From NCBI GenBank assembly GCA_012839565.1, contig DUMZ01000005.1, forward strand, positions 171,444 through 235,443: a stretch of 64,000 bases of DNA, read 5' to 3'. Shown here piece after piece: positions 1 to 11,705 of this stretch (positions within the stretch are counted from its first letter, which is position 1; each line of letters opens with the position of its first letter). Both the position numbers and the translations under genes were made by a program. Below the pieces are notes generated by a model. That model had not been told where the DNA came from and searched no databases. It was given only the letters and a program-made list of their open reading frames with translations. The DNA is from Anaerolineaceae bacterium (GTDB lineage: Bacteria > Chloroflexota > Anaerolineae > Anaerolineales > Anaerolineaceae).

Positions 1-1
1 A

Positions 2-1207
2 AGTTTCAGTGATGGCCCCTACAATGCCCGGGTTGACTTTCTCATTCACGACACACAGACCGACACTTACGAACTCATTGAAGTCAAAAGCAGCACTGAA
101 GTGAAGAAAGACCACATCCCCGACCTTGCTTTTCAGTTCGCCATACTGCAAAACCAAGTCCAAATCAGTAAATGTATCGTGATGCATCTCAATAAAGATT
201 ATCGCCGGCATGGTAACCTGGAAATCAGCGAACTCTTTACGCTTTCCGATGTCACCGATGAAGTCAGAAATGCGGTGCTTGATGTGATTCTCCTCCGTCC
301 TGAAGCGCTTCGTGCGGCGCAGCTGGAGGACTACAGCGAAGCCGCGCACTGTCTGAAACCAAGGGACTGTCCCTATCCAAATTTGTGCCATGCAGACCTG
401 CCCGAACAGTCGATCTATGATGTCCCGTACCTTATGGCCAGAAAAAAACAAGCCCTGCTGGATATCGGCGCGCTCAGCATTCACGATATCCCCAGTGATT
501 TCGCGCTGAGCGAATCACAGCGTCGGGTGGTGGATTGCGCCCAGCAAAACCGCGTGCATATCGACCATGCGCAACTCAAACACGCAATAGACAGTCTGGA
601 ATATCCCTTGTGGTTCCTTGATTATGAATCCTGCATCTCCGCAATCCCTCTTTTTGATGGTCACTGGCCCCAGCAGCAAATTTTGTTCCAGTACTCACTC
701 CACAAAATTGCCTTCCCTGGTGCTAAGCTGGAGCATTTCGCCTTCCTAAGCTTTGAACCCGGCAACCCCATACCCGCTCTCATGGCCAGTTTGCGCGAAA
801 ACCTGGGGAACGGAGGCAGCATCATCGTTTGGAACAAGAATTTCGAAACGACCCGCCATAAAGAACTCATGGAGCTTTACCCGGAACACAGTGCCTATCT
901 GGATAATGTCAACAATCGCATTTTTGACCTGATGGATATAGTCAGCAAACATATGTATTACGACCCGCGTTTCAATGGCCGATATGGGCTTAAATACGTC
1001 TTGCCTGTCCTGGTACCGGAACTTTCCTACGAAGACATGCCCATCAATATTGGCACAAAAGCCAGCGTGGCATGGTGGCAAATGAACGCCGGGCTTATTT
1101 CTGATGACGCTTTGACCGAAGTCCGACAAAACATGCTCGATTATTGCCACCTCGACACCCTGGCGATGGTAAGATTACTGGCGTTCTTTCAGTCAGTACT
1201 CGAATAA
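2..1207 (+). CDS. DUF2779-family protein with N-terminal PD-(D/E)XK-like motif (5' truncated by window edge)
   Basis: Frame is open to the window edge, reading SFSDGPYNARVDFLIHDTQTDTYELIEVKSS upstream of the listed GTG start. It also has a DCPYPNLC cysteine pair, FLDYES and YCHLD motifs typical of DUF2779. Confidence 0.8.
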   Translation, partial: SFSDGPYNARVDFLIHDTQTDTYELIEVKSSTEVKKDHIPDLAFQFAILQNQVQISKCIVMHLNKDYRRHGNLEISELFTLSDVTDEVRNAVLDVILLRPEALRAAQLEDYSEAAHCLKPRDCPYPNLCHADLPEQSIYDVPYLMARKKQALLDIGALSIHDIPSDFALSESQRRVVDCAQQNRVHIDHAQLKHAIDSLEYPLWFLDYESCISAIPLFDGHWPQQQILFQYSLHKIAFPGAKLEHFAFLSFEPGNPIPALMASLRENLGNGGSIIVWNKNFETTRHKELMELYPEHSAYLDNVNNRIFDLMDIVSKHMYYDPRFNGRYGLKYVLPVLVPELSYEDMPINIGTKASVAWWQMNAGLISDDALTEVRQNMLDYCHLDTLAMVRLLAFFQSVLE

Positions 1208-1230
1208 AAAAGGAAACAAGAAAACACAGC

Positions 1231-3285
1231 ATGATACAAGTTGACAGCTCCGTGCCCCGCAAAAATATCACCCGCGAAAAGCGTCCGTTTGGCTGGGTTG
1301 AACTGCTTTTTGTGCTTGGTTTGATGCTTTATTTGGCGACACGCTTTATCGCTCTCGATAAATTTCCGATTTATTTTTTCTCCGATGAAGCCATTCAGAC
1401 CGAGTTGGCAGGCAAGTTAATCGAAAATGGTTTCAAAGACGCCAGCGGGCAAATCCCGGTCTATTTCGAGAACGGGGGACAGTTCAATCTAAGTCTTTCA
1501 GTCTGGCTGCAAGCCCTGGTGGCGCCATTTGAACGTTCCATCTGGCTCACGCGGGGCATTTCCGCGCTAATCACCGTCATTTTTCCGCTCACGCTTGGCC
1601 TGGCATTGCGCGATTTCTTCAAGATAAAGTATTGGTGGTTCGCGCCCTTTGTTGTCAGCGTGATACCCGCCTGGTTTTTGCACAGTCGCACTGCCTTTGA
1701 AACCGCGCTTGGCACCGCGCTCTTTTGCGTTTTTCTCTACTTTTACCTGCGTTACCGCATGCAAGACCGCGACTTTTTGCCTATCGCGTTGCTGTTTGGC
1801 GCTTTGACCTTTTACGCCTATGCGCCTTTGCAGATGGTCGTCGTGCTGTGTGGTTTTTTCATGCTCATCGTTGACTGGAACTATCACTTTAAAGATAAAA
1901 AAGTGCCCTGGTTGGGCGTCATCACCTTGCTTGTGCTCGCTTTGCCCTATGTCCTGTTTAGAATTCGTCATCCTGAATCGCTTGGACAACATTTCAGCAT
2001 CCTGCAAAGCTACTGGGCTGGCAACGCGTCATTTTTCAGCAAACTAGGCGAGTTCTTTAAGCGTTATCTCAAAGGACTTGACCCGCGATATTGGTTCTTG
2101 CCTAATCAAACCGACCTGATTCGCCATCAGATGAAAGGCATGGCGCACTTTCCACGCCTTTTATCGCCGTTTATCGCTCTGGGAATAATCAAAGCGCTGA
2201 CTAAACTCAAAAATCCCGCCTGGCGCCTGGCCATAATCGCCCTGCTGGTCGCGCCCAGTGGTGCCGCGCTTGCCGATGTCGCGATCACACGCAACTTGGT
2301 AACCGTTGTTCCCCTGGCGATGCTGGCGTGTCTGGGGCTTGACGCGCAGCTAAACTGGCTTGCAAACAAACCTAAAAAAGCGCTTGTGCCTGTCCTGCTG
2401 GTCATTTTGGCTTTAGTTGCTTCAACTGTTTTCATGACCCATACCGCCATCACCAAAGCCCCCACCTGGTATCAGGATTACGGTTTATATGGCATGCAAT
2501 GGGGCGGCAGGGAGCTCTCCGCGGAAATCAAATCTTTCCAGGCTGAACACCCCGAAAAGAAGATTATCGTCAGTCCCACCTGGGCAAACAATACTGATGT
2601 CATCCTGTCTTTTTTCTTGGGCGATCCCTTGCCAGTGGAAGTAAACAGTATCAACGATTGGACTTTTAGCTTGCGGGAACTGGACGAGAACATGGTTTTT
2701 GTCATGCCACCCGAAGAATTTAGCAACGCGAAGGCGAGCGGTAAATTTACGGATTTTGAAGTCGTGCACAGCCTGAACTGGCCCAACGGGGAAACAGGAT
2801 TTTATTTCCTTACTTTAAGATATGTGGACAACGTTCAGGAAATTTTTGATCGCGAAGCTATCGTTCGTGCCCAGCCAGAAGACACCATCATTCGATTGTT
2901 TGACCAAGACGTGCTAGTCAGCCACTCGCTGTTGGATATTGGACACATTTCAAACGCCTTTGATGGCGACAGCAACACGCTCATTCGCGGGCTTGAAGCC
3001 AACCCCCTAAGCATCAAACTGGTTTTTGAAAAGCCCATTGAGATGCGGGGCCTGCGACTGCTCATTGGCTTACCACCTTCTGTGCTCATTGCTGAAATCA
3101 AAGTCGCTGGTGATGGACAGACCTTTCATTCTGGCACGCAAAGCATTGGGTTCGAGAAAAACGACTGGCTGGAAACCTACTTTGCTGGCAGTTACATGGT
3201 TGAAGAACTAAAAATCAGCCTGCGGGAAAACACCAACAATCCCCAGCCCCATATTCACATTTGGGAGATTGAGATTATTGAGTGA
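1231..3285 (+). CDS. Multi-TM glycosyltransferase family 39/ArnT-like membrane protein with C-terminal extracytoplasmic domain
   Basis: ORF 1144..3285, start moved to the ATG at 1231 (MIQVDSSVPRK) just after the upstream CDS. Many TM helices and an early SDEA-type acidic motif after the first helix. Confidence 0.65.
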   Translation: MIQVDSSVPRKNITREKRPFGWVELLFVLGLMLYLATRFIALDKFPIYFFSDEAIQTELAGKLIENGFKDASGQIPVYFENGGQFNLSLSVWLQALVAPFERSIWLTRGISALITVIFPLTLGLALRDFFKIKYWWFAPFVVSVIPAWFLHSRTAFETALGTALFCVFLYFYLRYRMQDRDFLPIALLFGALTFYAYAPLQMVVVLCGFFMLIVDWNYHFKDKKVPWLGVITLLVLALPYVLFRIRHPESLGQHFSILQSYWAGNASFFSKLGEFFKRYLKGLDPRYWFLPNQTDLIRHQMKGMAHFPRLLSPFIALGIIKALTKLKNPAWRLAIIALLVAPSGAALADVAITRNLVTVVPLAMLACLGLDAQLNWLANKPKKALVPVLLVILALVASTVFMTHTAITKAPTWYQDYGLYGMQWGGRELSAEIKSFQAEHPEKKIIVSPTWANNTDVILSFFLGDPLPVEVNSINDWTFSLRELDENMVFVMPPEEFSNAKASGKFTDFEVVHSLNWPNGETGFYFLTLRYVDNVQEIFDREAIVRAQPEDTIIRLFDQDVLVSHSLLDIGHISNAFDGDSNTLIRGLEANPLSIKLVFEKPIEMRGLRLLIGLPPSVLIAEIKVAGDGQTFHSGTQSIGFEKNDWLETYFAGSYMVEELKISLRENTNNPQPHIHIWEIEIIE

Positions 3286-3483
3286 ATTATACTCACATAG
3301 ATAAGCTTCAGCCAAAGTGCAAACTTTCCGTCGAAATTAAAATGCCATACAACTCTATACTGCACAACGCAACATCTCCTCTACAATAAACTTCGAAACA
3401 TTCTGCTTTTTCCCCTTGACTCCCAAAAAATATGATATACTCAATCCGGCTCCGGGGTAGACCTTGGAGACTACTATTACACA

Positions 3484-3545
3484 CGCCTTGGTACAGACGC
3501 TCCCGCGTGCCCAAAACGGGTTCGGAGTGCTCGCAAAACCAGGCG
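3484..3545 (+). promoter_or_regulatory. Candidate structured rpsB leader (nested helices)
   Basis: CGCC-t-TGGT (3484-3492) pairs with ACCAGGCG (3538-3545). CGCTCC (3498-3503) pairs with GGAGTG preceded by its partner G (3524-3529). GCCC/GGGT closes an AAAAC loop. Confidence 0.4.
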
Positions 3546-3569
3546 GAGGCATAACGCAAAGGAGAAATA

Positions 3570-4433
3570 ATGCCCCCTGTATCAATGAAAGCTCTGCTTG
3601 AGAGCGGTGTCCATTTTGGACACAGAACAAACAAATGGAACCCCAAGATGCGCCCATACATCTTCACCGAGCGCAATGGAATCCACATCATCGACCTTCA
3701 GCAAACCGTTAAATTGCTCGAAGAAGCCGCCGAAAAAGTGACCGAAGTGGTTGCCAACGGTGGTACTGTGCTTTTTGTTGGCACCAAACGCCAGGCTCAG
3801 GAAACCATCCAGGAAGAAGCCGAACGCTGTGGTATGCCCTACGTCAACCAACGCTGGTTGGGTGGCACTCTTACCAACTGGATCACCATCCAGGAACGTA
3901 TCGTTGAACTTGCCCGTCTTGAAAAAATGTTTGAGACCGGCGAAGTCCAGGCGCTAACCAAAAAAGAACGCCTTCTTTTGGAACGCGACATCAATCGCCT
4001 TGACACCCGCCTGAGCGGTCTGCGCAACATGAAAACCCTGCCCAGCCTGCTCTTTGTGGTTGACATCGAACGCGAAGACACCGCAGTAAAAGAAGCCGTT
4101 TCTAAAGACATCCCGGTGCTGGCCATGGTTGACACCAACTGTGATCCCCGCTACATCGATTATGTGATTCCCAGCAACGATGACGCCATCCGCGCCATCA
4201 AACTGCTCGTGGGACGCATTGCCGACGCTGTCGTTGAAGGCAAGCTGATGCGTAAAGACGTTGAGGAAGAAGAAGTACCCGTACTCGAAACCCGTTCCCG
4301 CATCGCCCGCCGCCTGGATGACGACGAAGAACTGGACGACGAAGACCTCTTGGGTGAATCCACCCGAGCCAAAATCATCATCGAACGAGCTCAAGAAGCT
4401 GATGATGACGAAGAAGAAGAAGACGAAGAATAA
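3570..4433 (+). CDS. rpsB: 30S ribosomal protein S2
   Basis: [41 protein letters not shown]...[12 protein letters not shown] is diagnostic of S2. Long acidic C-terminal tail. Confidence 0.97.
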   Translation: MPPVSMKALLESGVHFGHRTNKWNPKMRPYIFTERNGIHIIDLQQTVKLLEEAAEKVTEVVANGGTVLFVGTKRQAQETIQEEAERCGMPYVNQRWLGGTLTNWITIQERIVELARLEKMFETGEVQALTKKERLLLERDINRLDTRLSGLRNMKTLPSLLFVVDIEREDTAVKEAVSKDIPVLAMVDTNCDPRYIDYVIPSNDDAIRAIKLLVGRIADAVVEGKLMRKDVEEEEVPVLETRSRIARRLDDDEELDDEDLLGESTRAKIIIERAQEADDDEEEEDEE

Positions 4434-4465
4434 TATCGCGGTTGCCCCGCAAGAAAAGGAGCAAA

Positions 4466-5095
4466 ATGGAAATTACAATTGATATGATTAAAGACCTGCG
4501 CGAAAAAACCGGCTGTGGAATCATGGACTGCAAAAATGCCCTCATCAATTCCAAAGGCGATTTTGATGCCGCGCTCGAAGTTCTGCGTGCCCAAGGCTTG
4601 CAAAAAGCAGAAAAACGCGTCAACCGCGAAGCTTCCGAAGGCCGTGTTGAAGTATACGTGCACTCTGAAGGCCGTTTGGTTGTGGTTGTGGAAATCAACA
4701 GCGAAACTGACTTCGTTGCCAAATCCGAACCCTTCCTGGAACTCTGCCACGAAGTTGCCCTGCAAATCGCTGCCAACAGCCCCAAATTCGTCTCCGAAGA
4801 AGACATCCCCGCGGAAGTCATCGAAGCCGAAAAAGAAGGCGTTGCCGCTCGCGTGCGCGAAGAAGGCAAACCTGAAGCCATCATTCCCAAAATTGTGGAA
4901 GGCTACATGAAGAAGTACATGGACGAGAACGTTCTGCTCAACCAAAAGTATATTCGCGACGAAAATAAAACCATCGCCGACCTGGTCAACGACAAAGTTG
5001 CCGCCCTTGGCGAACGTATTGTTATCCGCCGCTTCATCCGCTACGCTTTGGGCGAAACCACCAAGCATCTTGAGGAAGAAGAAGACGAAGAATAA
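4466..5095 (+). CDS. tsf: Translation elongation factor Ts
   Basis: KDLREKTGCGIMDCKNALINSKGDFDAALEVLRAQGLQKAEKR is diagnostic. ATG at 4466 preferred over the upstream start in the ORF track. Confidence 0.97.
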   Translation: MEITIDMIKDLREKTGCGIMDCKNALINSKGDFDAALEVLRAQGLQKAEKRVNREASEGRVEVYVHSEGRLVVVVEINSETDFVAKSEPFLELCHEVALQIAANSPKFVSEEDIPAEVIEAEKEGVAARVREEGKPEAIIPKIVEGYMKKYMDENVLLNQKYIRDENKTIADLVNDKVAALGERIVIRRFIRYALGETTKHLEEEEDEE

Positions 5096-5102
5096 TTCAA
5101 GC

Positions 5103-5136
5103 AAAAGAGCCGGCCAGATGGTCGGCTCTTTTTTTA
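5103..5136 (+). terminator. Rho-independent terminator after tsf
   Basis: AAAGAGCCG-gCC-agat-GGt-CGGCTCTTTTTTT stem-loop with T-run. Confidence 0.85.
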
Positions 5137-5192
5137 TACCTTTTTGGCGCCAAAACTGGCGACCATGATATTATTGTAGCCAAACATAATAA

Positions 5193-5927
<735 letters not shown>

Positions 5928-5951
5928 GCCGATTAAAATCATTTAAAAAAA

Positions 5952-5986
5952 GAAAGCTGGCGCAATATCAAACGCCAGCTTTTTTC
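5952..5986. terminator. Likely bidirectional terminator between pyrH and convergent serine hydrolase gene
   Basis: GAAAGCTGGCG...CGCCAGCTTTTTTC hairpin with A/T flanks. Confidence 0.8.
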
Positions 5987-6023
5987 TAAATCGAAAGATT
6001 ATCTTCTATATCCCTTTTAAGCC

Positions 6024-7835
6024 CTAGAGCAGCGCCCAGAACTGATAGCTTTGGAAATAGAAAATAGCCACGATAGCCAAGACATTAACAAGGAATAGCA
6101 AAATGGTCTTGAAGCGTTCTTTGGGGTAGGTCTTGAGTACAGGCGGCAGAGACATAAAGCGAATCAGATGCAAAACCAAGCCTATCAAAACCAGTAACGC
6201 CAAAACCGAGACAACAATAACTTGCCATGACAGCGAGAAAGTTAACAAACATGCAAAAAAGCCTAAAAACACCAGCAATACGAAAAGTTGCATCAACAGG
6301 CCAGTCAATCGCCATTTTCGCAAAGGTTGAAGATCTTCAAATTCATCTGGTGTTTGCTGCTTTTTATTGCGTTTTACCAAAGCCCGTATACCCATCACAA
6401 TCAAAATCGTCAAAGACACCAAGCCACCTAATACGATTGCTACAATGGAAAGCAGGACAATGATAAGTTCCGCTGTGCCGATTTTTTTCAAATCAAAAAT
6501 GGGGTGTCTGATGACTGTTTTACCGTCCACAGTGTCCTGTTCCCATGCCTGGCTAAGCATCTCATTGTCCATCGCCATAAACTGCACGCCGGCAATTCGT
6601 AATGGACCGTGTTCAACAGCGCGAAAAGGCTTGAATATTCCCCCCACCAGTTCGCGTTCAGGCATGCCATGTTTGTGGACGTTTTGCTGCCCAAAGATAA
6701 TCTTTTCCAAACCTGCGGTGTAAACCTGCTCGGCTCCTTGGTTGGTCATCACCACAATGCCGATACCTGAAACAGGGTCAAGTTGCAACTTGCTGGACAT
6801 GCCCGCGGTATTGCCCCCATGCCCAAAAACGATAACATCATAATAGTCCACCCAAAAGCCATGGCAGTTTTTAGCCAAGCCACTTTTAGGGAACACATCT
6901 GTGGCACTGTAAAGTGTTTCAAACGTGGCAGGATTTTGAAACAGATGTGAAGCATTTTTTGAACCAGGCACCAGGGCTTGCGCGAATGTAGCAAGGTCTT
7001 TTAATGTGCCTGTCGCAGAACCAGCGGGATACATTGGAACGACAAAGTCACATTCAACAGGCTTTAGTTTTGCTGTATAACAATTTACGTTTTTTCGCTG
7101 AGCCTGCACCCATGTGTTGTCACTCATACCAGGGAAAATAGAGGTGTGGTTCATGTCAAGTGCCTTAAAAATATGGGTATTGACATAATCAGCAAAGTTT
7201 TGTCCGCTTACGCGTTCAACAATATAGCCTGCCAAAGTAGCACCCCAATTGGAATAAGCGGTAAGCTTTCCAGGCGGGAAGATTTGTCTGGGTTCGCTTT
7301 CGACCAGCAAGGTCTCCAGGTTTTTGGCAGAGCCTGCTTCATTGGCGAAAATATTTTTATACACTTCTTCAAACCCAGGCGTATGATTCATCAGATGAAT
7401 CATCGTAATCGGTTCGTCATATGTCAGATCAGAAAGAAGTGTATCAGGCAGATAGGTTCTGATGTCCGCGTTGAGATCCAGCAATCCTTGTTCCCAGACT
7501 TGCATCACGCTTACCCAGGTAATGAGCTTGGTCACACTGCCCCACTCGAAAACAGTATCAGCGTCAACGTGTAAGTTCTCCGCCTTGTTCGCAAAACCAA
7601 AATGATTTTCGTACAGAATCTCATCGCCGTCAAAAACGCCAACTGCCATACCTGCGGTCGTGGCTTGATTTTCCTGGACATAGTCTTCAATCGCCGTTGC
7701 CAGCTGAGAAACGGGCAGACCAGATGGCAAGACCTCTGTGCTTTGCGCTTGGGCACTTTGCAATGGGGAGATAAGCGATATTAATAAAATCGCCAAAAGA
7801 AAGATGATTTGAGTTGTTTTTTGATATTTTTTCAT
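6024..7835 (-). CDS. Serine hydrolase, class C beta-lactamase/PBP4*-like, with C-terminal TM helices
   Basis: Signal peptide, SVTK (SxxK), YSNWG (YxN) and FGHGGNTAG (HGG) motifs, then several hydrophobic helices. Confidence 0.88.
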   Translation of the reverse strand: MKKYQKTTQIIFLLAILLISLISPLQSAQAQSTEVLPSGLPVSQLATAIEDYVQENQATTAGMAVGVFDGDEILYENHFGFANKAENLHVDADTVFEWGSVTKLITWVSVMQVWEQGLLDLNADIRTYLPDTLLSDLTYDEPITMIHLMNHTPGFEEVYKNIFANEAGSAKNLETLLVESEPRQIFPPGKLTAYSNWGATLAGYIVERVSGQNFADYVNTHIFKALDMNHTSIFPGMSDNTWVQAQRKNVNCYTAKLKPVECDFVVPMYPAGSATGTLKDLATFAQALVPGSKNASHLFQNPATFETLYSATDVFPKSGLAKNCHGFWVDYYDVIVFGHGGNTAGMSSKLQLDPVSGIGIVVMTNQGAEQVYTAGLEKIIFGQQNVHKHGMPERELVGGIFKPFRAVEHGPLRIAGVQFMAMDNEMLSQAWEQDTVDGKTVIRHPIFDLKKIGTAELIIVLLSIVAIVLGGLVSLTILIVMGIRALVKRNKKQQTPDEFEDLQPLRKWRLTGLLMQLFVLLVFLGFFACLLTFSLSWQVIVVSVLALLVLIGLVLHLIRFMSLPPVLKTYPKERFKTILLFLVNVLAIVAIFYFQSYQFWALL

Positions 7836-7944
7836 AGATTAATTATAGCGAAACGCGATAACATCTTGTTTCATGACTGTAAAATAGCTGTAAAGCATAC
7901 CTATACTTATGTTTGCCAACTAACAAATTCCCACCCTGGAATAC

Positions 7945-7982
7945 AAAACAGGGTCTTCTGATATTGAAAGCCCTGTTTTTTT
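7945..7982 (-). terminator. Terminator hairpin downstream of nitroreductase gene
   Basis: AAAACAGGG...CCCTGTTTTTTT inverted repeat. Confidence 0.6.
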
Positions 7983-8015
7983 ACTTAGAAACTAACTGAG
8001 TCGAAAGCTTACAGC

Positions 8016-8546
8016 TTATGCGATGTAGTGCTTAGCAATTTTTTGTTTATCAACATCACGAACAGGCATTGCTTCGTCAGTTTCGCCGATCGTCACCGAA
8101 CACACCGCCACAAAGCCTTCAGGCAAGCCAAAGCGCGCTTTTAGTTCAGGGTTTTGATTAGCCAGCCCAATCGCGCCCCAAATATCGCAGCTTCCCAATC
8201 CCAAAGCGGTCGCGGCAAGGGTCATGTTATGCGCAATCATTGCCGCGCTGGAGTATTCGTTGTTTTGGGGCACCTCGCCAGCTGGTTTAACAGATACCAG
8301 CACCAAGACTGGCGCGCCAAAGAGCGGGTCTCTATCTCGTCCGGTCTTTTGGCGGACATTTTCAGAGATAGCCTGCAATAAAGTTTTATCGCTAATGACG
8401 GTAAGATGCATATCTTCAAAACGCGCGCGGGCAACCGGCGACAGCATAGCTGCATCCAAAATAAGTTCCAAATCTTCCTGGCTGACAGCTTTTCCAGTAT
8501 ATTGACGGGTAGATCGTCGTCTCTTCAAGACTTCAAAAATTTCCAT
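8016..8546 (-). CDS. Nitroreductase family protein
   Basis: MEIFEVLKRRRSTRQYTGKAVSQEDLELILDAAMLSPVARARF and ALGLGSCDIWGAIG are typical. Confidence 0.9.
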   Translation of the reverse strand: MEIFEVLKRRRSTRQYTGKAVSQEDLELILDAAMLSPVARARFEDMHLTVISDKTLLQAISENVRQKTGRDRDPLFGAPVLVLVSVKPAGEVPQNNEYSSAAMIAHNMTLAATALGLGSCDIWGAIGLANQNPELKARFGLPEGFVAVCSVTIGETDEAMPVRDVDKQKIAKHYIA

Positions 8547-8687
8547 ATATTCTCCTTTGCTTTTTTCTGTTAAGTTTATGATAACATGTGAACAGATAAA
8601 TTTTTATTAGAAAATTCGGGGGACATGAAACGCGGGGATAAACAATGCCAAACACGGTTGCTATTCGCCCTGTTTTTACTGGAATAA

Positions 8688-9815
<1,128 letters not shown>

Positions 9816-9825
9816 AGCGTTCTGA

Positions 9826-10572
9826 TTACAAACTGGCGATAAACTCAGCTACCGCGTTGCGACTGACGCGCTTATATTCGCTTTCGGGCGGGCTTTTGGG
9901 GTCCCCAAAACGCAAGTCGGGATTATGTTGCGTGGAACTGTCTTGCATCAGGCGCGAAACACCACCCAGGTGAATTTCGCTTGCGCCTGTTACGGCTAAA
10001 AGCTCTTGCACATTCCCGACGCAAATTCCCCCGCCAGGCATGACCTGCAGACGACCCGCAGCATAGTCCATCATCTCGCGTAAAACATAGCACCCGTCAT
10101 AAGCCGATGAGGCCTGCCCACTGCTTAAAACACGTTGCACACCGATTTTCATCAGGCCATCAAACGCTTCCCGCCAGTCAGGCACGACGTCAATCGCGCG
10201 GTGAAAACACACCGGCACGTCACCAGCCAGTTCGACCATTGCCCGCGTGCGCGCCAAGTCAACACGGCCGTCCGCATGCAAAAAACCGACCACCAAAGCA
10301 TCCGTGCCATGTTTCAGCATCTGTTCCGCGTCGTGCATCGCTACCCTAAAATCACTTTCGGAATAGCAAAACCCGCCCTGGCGGGGACGGATAATTGTCG
10401 CGACTTCAATCTTCGCTTGTGCTTTTAGTTCCAGTAATGAACCCAGCGATGGTGTTAAGCCACCCAAAAAGAGTGCCGAACACAATTCCACGCGGTCCGC
10501 GCCACCATACCAGGCTTCAATGGCATCTTCCGCCGAACCACAGCAGATTTCAACAAGCACTTTGTTTGACAT
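9826..10572 (-). CDS. cutC: CutC family protein (copper homeostasis)
   Basis: LVEICCGSAEDAIEAWYGGADRVELCSALFLGGLTPSLG and VMPGGGICVGNVQELLAVTGASEIH. ATG at 10572; GTG at 10578 is an alternative. Confidence 0.92.
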   Translation of the reverse strand: MSNKVLVEICCGSAEDAIEAWYGGADRVELCSALFLGGLTPSLGSLLELKAQAKIEVATIIRPRQGGFCYSESDFRVAMHDAEQMLKHGTDALVVGFLHADGRVDLARTRAMVELAGDVPVCFHRAIDVVPDWREAFDGLMKIGVQRVLSSGQASSAYDGCYVLREMMDYAAGRLQVMPGGGICVGNVQELLAVTGASEIHLGGVSRLMQDSSTQHNPDLRFGDPKSPPESEYKRVSRNAVAEFIASL

Positions 10573-10577
10573 TTGCA

Positions 10578-11522
10578 CTAGAAAAAGTTGGACAAAAACT
10601 TCCCGGTCACGTGCACATCGGTACTTTCAACGATGAACGCGTTGGGGTCACGTTCCTGAATATGACGCCTTAAGCGAATCAGCTCATACTTCGATACCAC
10701 CGTGTTGATGACAAAGGTGTCCTGTCCGGAATAACCACCTTTACCCTGCCAGTAGGTAGCACCACGCCCAAGATCTTTGGTGATGATATCTAAAACGTCT
10801 TCCTGTTTTGTGAATATTGTCAAGCTAATCTTCACATTTTGATAGTGGGTTAAATCGACCACAAAGGCGTAGATTAAGGTGAAGATAAGCGAATAAATCA
10901 TCACGCTAAAGTCTTTCACAAAGAAAGCGTAGGCATAGATAATCAGGCTGATAATCAAATTGATACGTCCCACGCTGAATTCTTTTCGCTTCATGCTAAT
11001 ATACACGCCAAAGATATCTGTACCACCACCGCTGCCACCGGCTTGCAAACACAAACCCGCACCAAAACCGGCAATCACAGCGCCGATAATTGTGATCGTA
11101 ATCGTTTCAAGAGTCTCGGGCAAAATCTGCACGATGGGGATAAAGGTCATCGCAATGAACATTGAAGCAACCGTAATGACTGTTTTCCAGAAAAATTTGC
11201 GATTGATTGACGTAAAGGAAATGATAAACCAGGGCAAGTTGAAAAGGAAGAGCAACAAACCCGTTATATCGCGATTGATCGGGAAAAAGGCCTTTAGAAT
11301 GTCCTGCACAACCTGTGCTAAACCGGTCATATTACCGATAAACAGCCCGCTTGGCAACACGATCAAATTAATTGAAGCAGCATAAATCAAACCACCAAGG
11401 ATGCATAATAAAAATTGTCCAAGGTCTTCCAGGAAGTGTTTGCGCTTTTGCTTACGCTGTTCGGGGCTCAATGGTTCGCGTTCTCGCGATTTTTTAGGAC
11501 GGGGTTTTGACTCTTTTGCCAT
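10578..11522 (-). CDS. YitT family membrane protein (DUF161 + DUF2179)
   Basis: GLIYAASINLIVLPSGLFIGNMTGLAQV, GAGLCLQAGGSGGGTDIFGVYIS, and a C-terminal DUF2179-like region. Confidence 0.9.
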   Translation of the reverse strand: MAKESKPRPKKSREREPLSPEQRKQKRKHFLEDLGQFLLCILGGLIYAASINLIVLPSGLFIGNMTGLAQVVQDILKAFFPINRDITGLLLFLFNLPWFIISFTSINRKFFWKTVITVASMFIAMTFIPIVQILPETLETITITIIGAVIAGFGAGLCLQAGGSGGGTDIFGVYISMKRKEFSVGRINLIISLIIYAYAFFVKDFSVMIYSLIFTLIYAFVVDLTHYQNVKISLTIFTKQEDVLDIITKDLGRGATYWQGKGGYSGQDTFVINTVVSKYELIRLRRHIQERDPNAFIVESTDVHVTGKFLSNFF

Positions 11523-11705
11523 GGCCTAATGTTATCCCAAAGATGCCTGGTGAGCAAGCGATTCAGCTGAGCATTTTTTCTTTGCAAGACAGGCACTGTG
11601 CGTCATACGAAAACTGACAAACGTGCTTATCTGCCAGAATATTTTGAAAATCCCCCTTACCGTGATATCATCTTTAGGCAAATCTATTCAGTTTTGGTGA
11701 ATTAT

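Noticed and set aside
3416-3441. rpsB promoter TTGACT...TATACT
   Set aside because: Both boxes look good but the spacer is only 14 bp, so it was not listed as a supported promoter.
4391-5104. Minus-strand 237-aa ORF opposite tsf
   Set aside because: Phe-rich mirror translation of a strong tsf gene; a codon-bias artefact.
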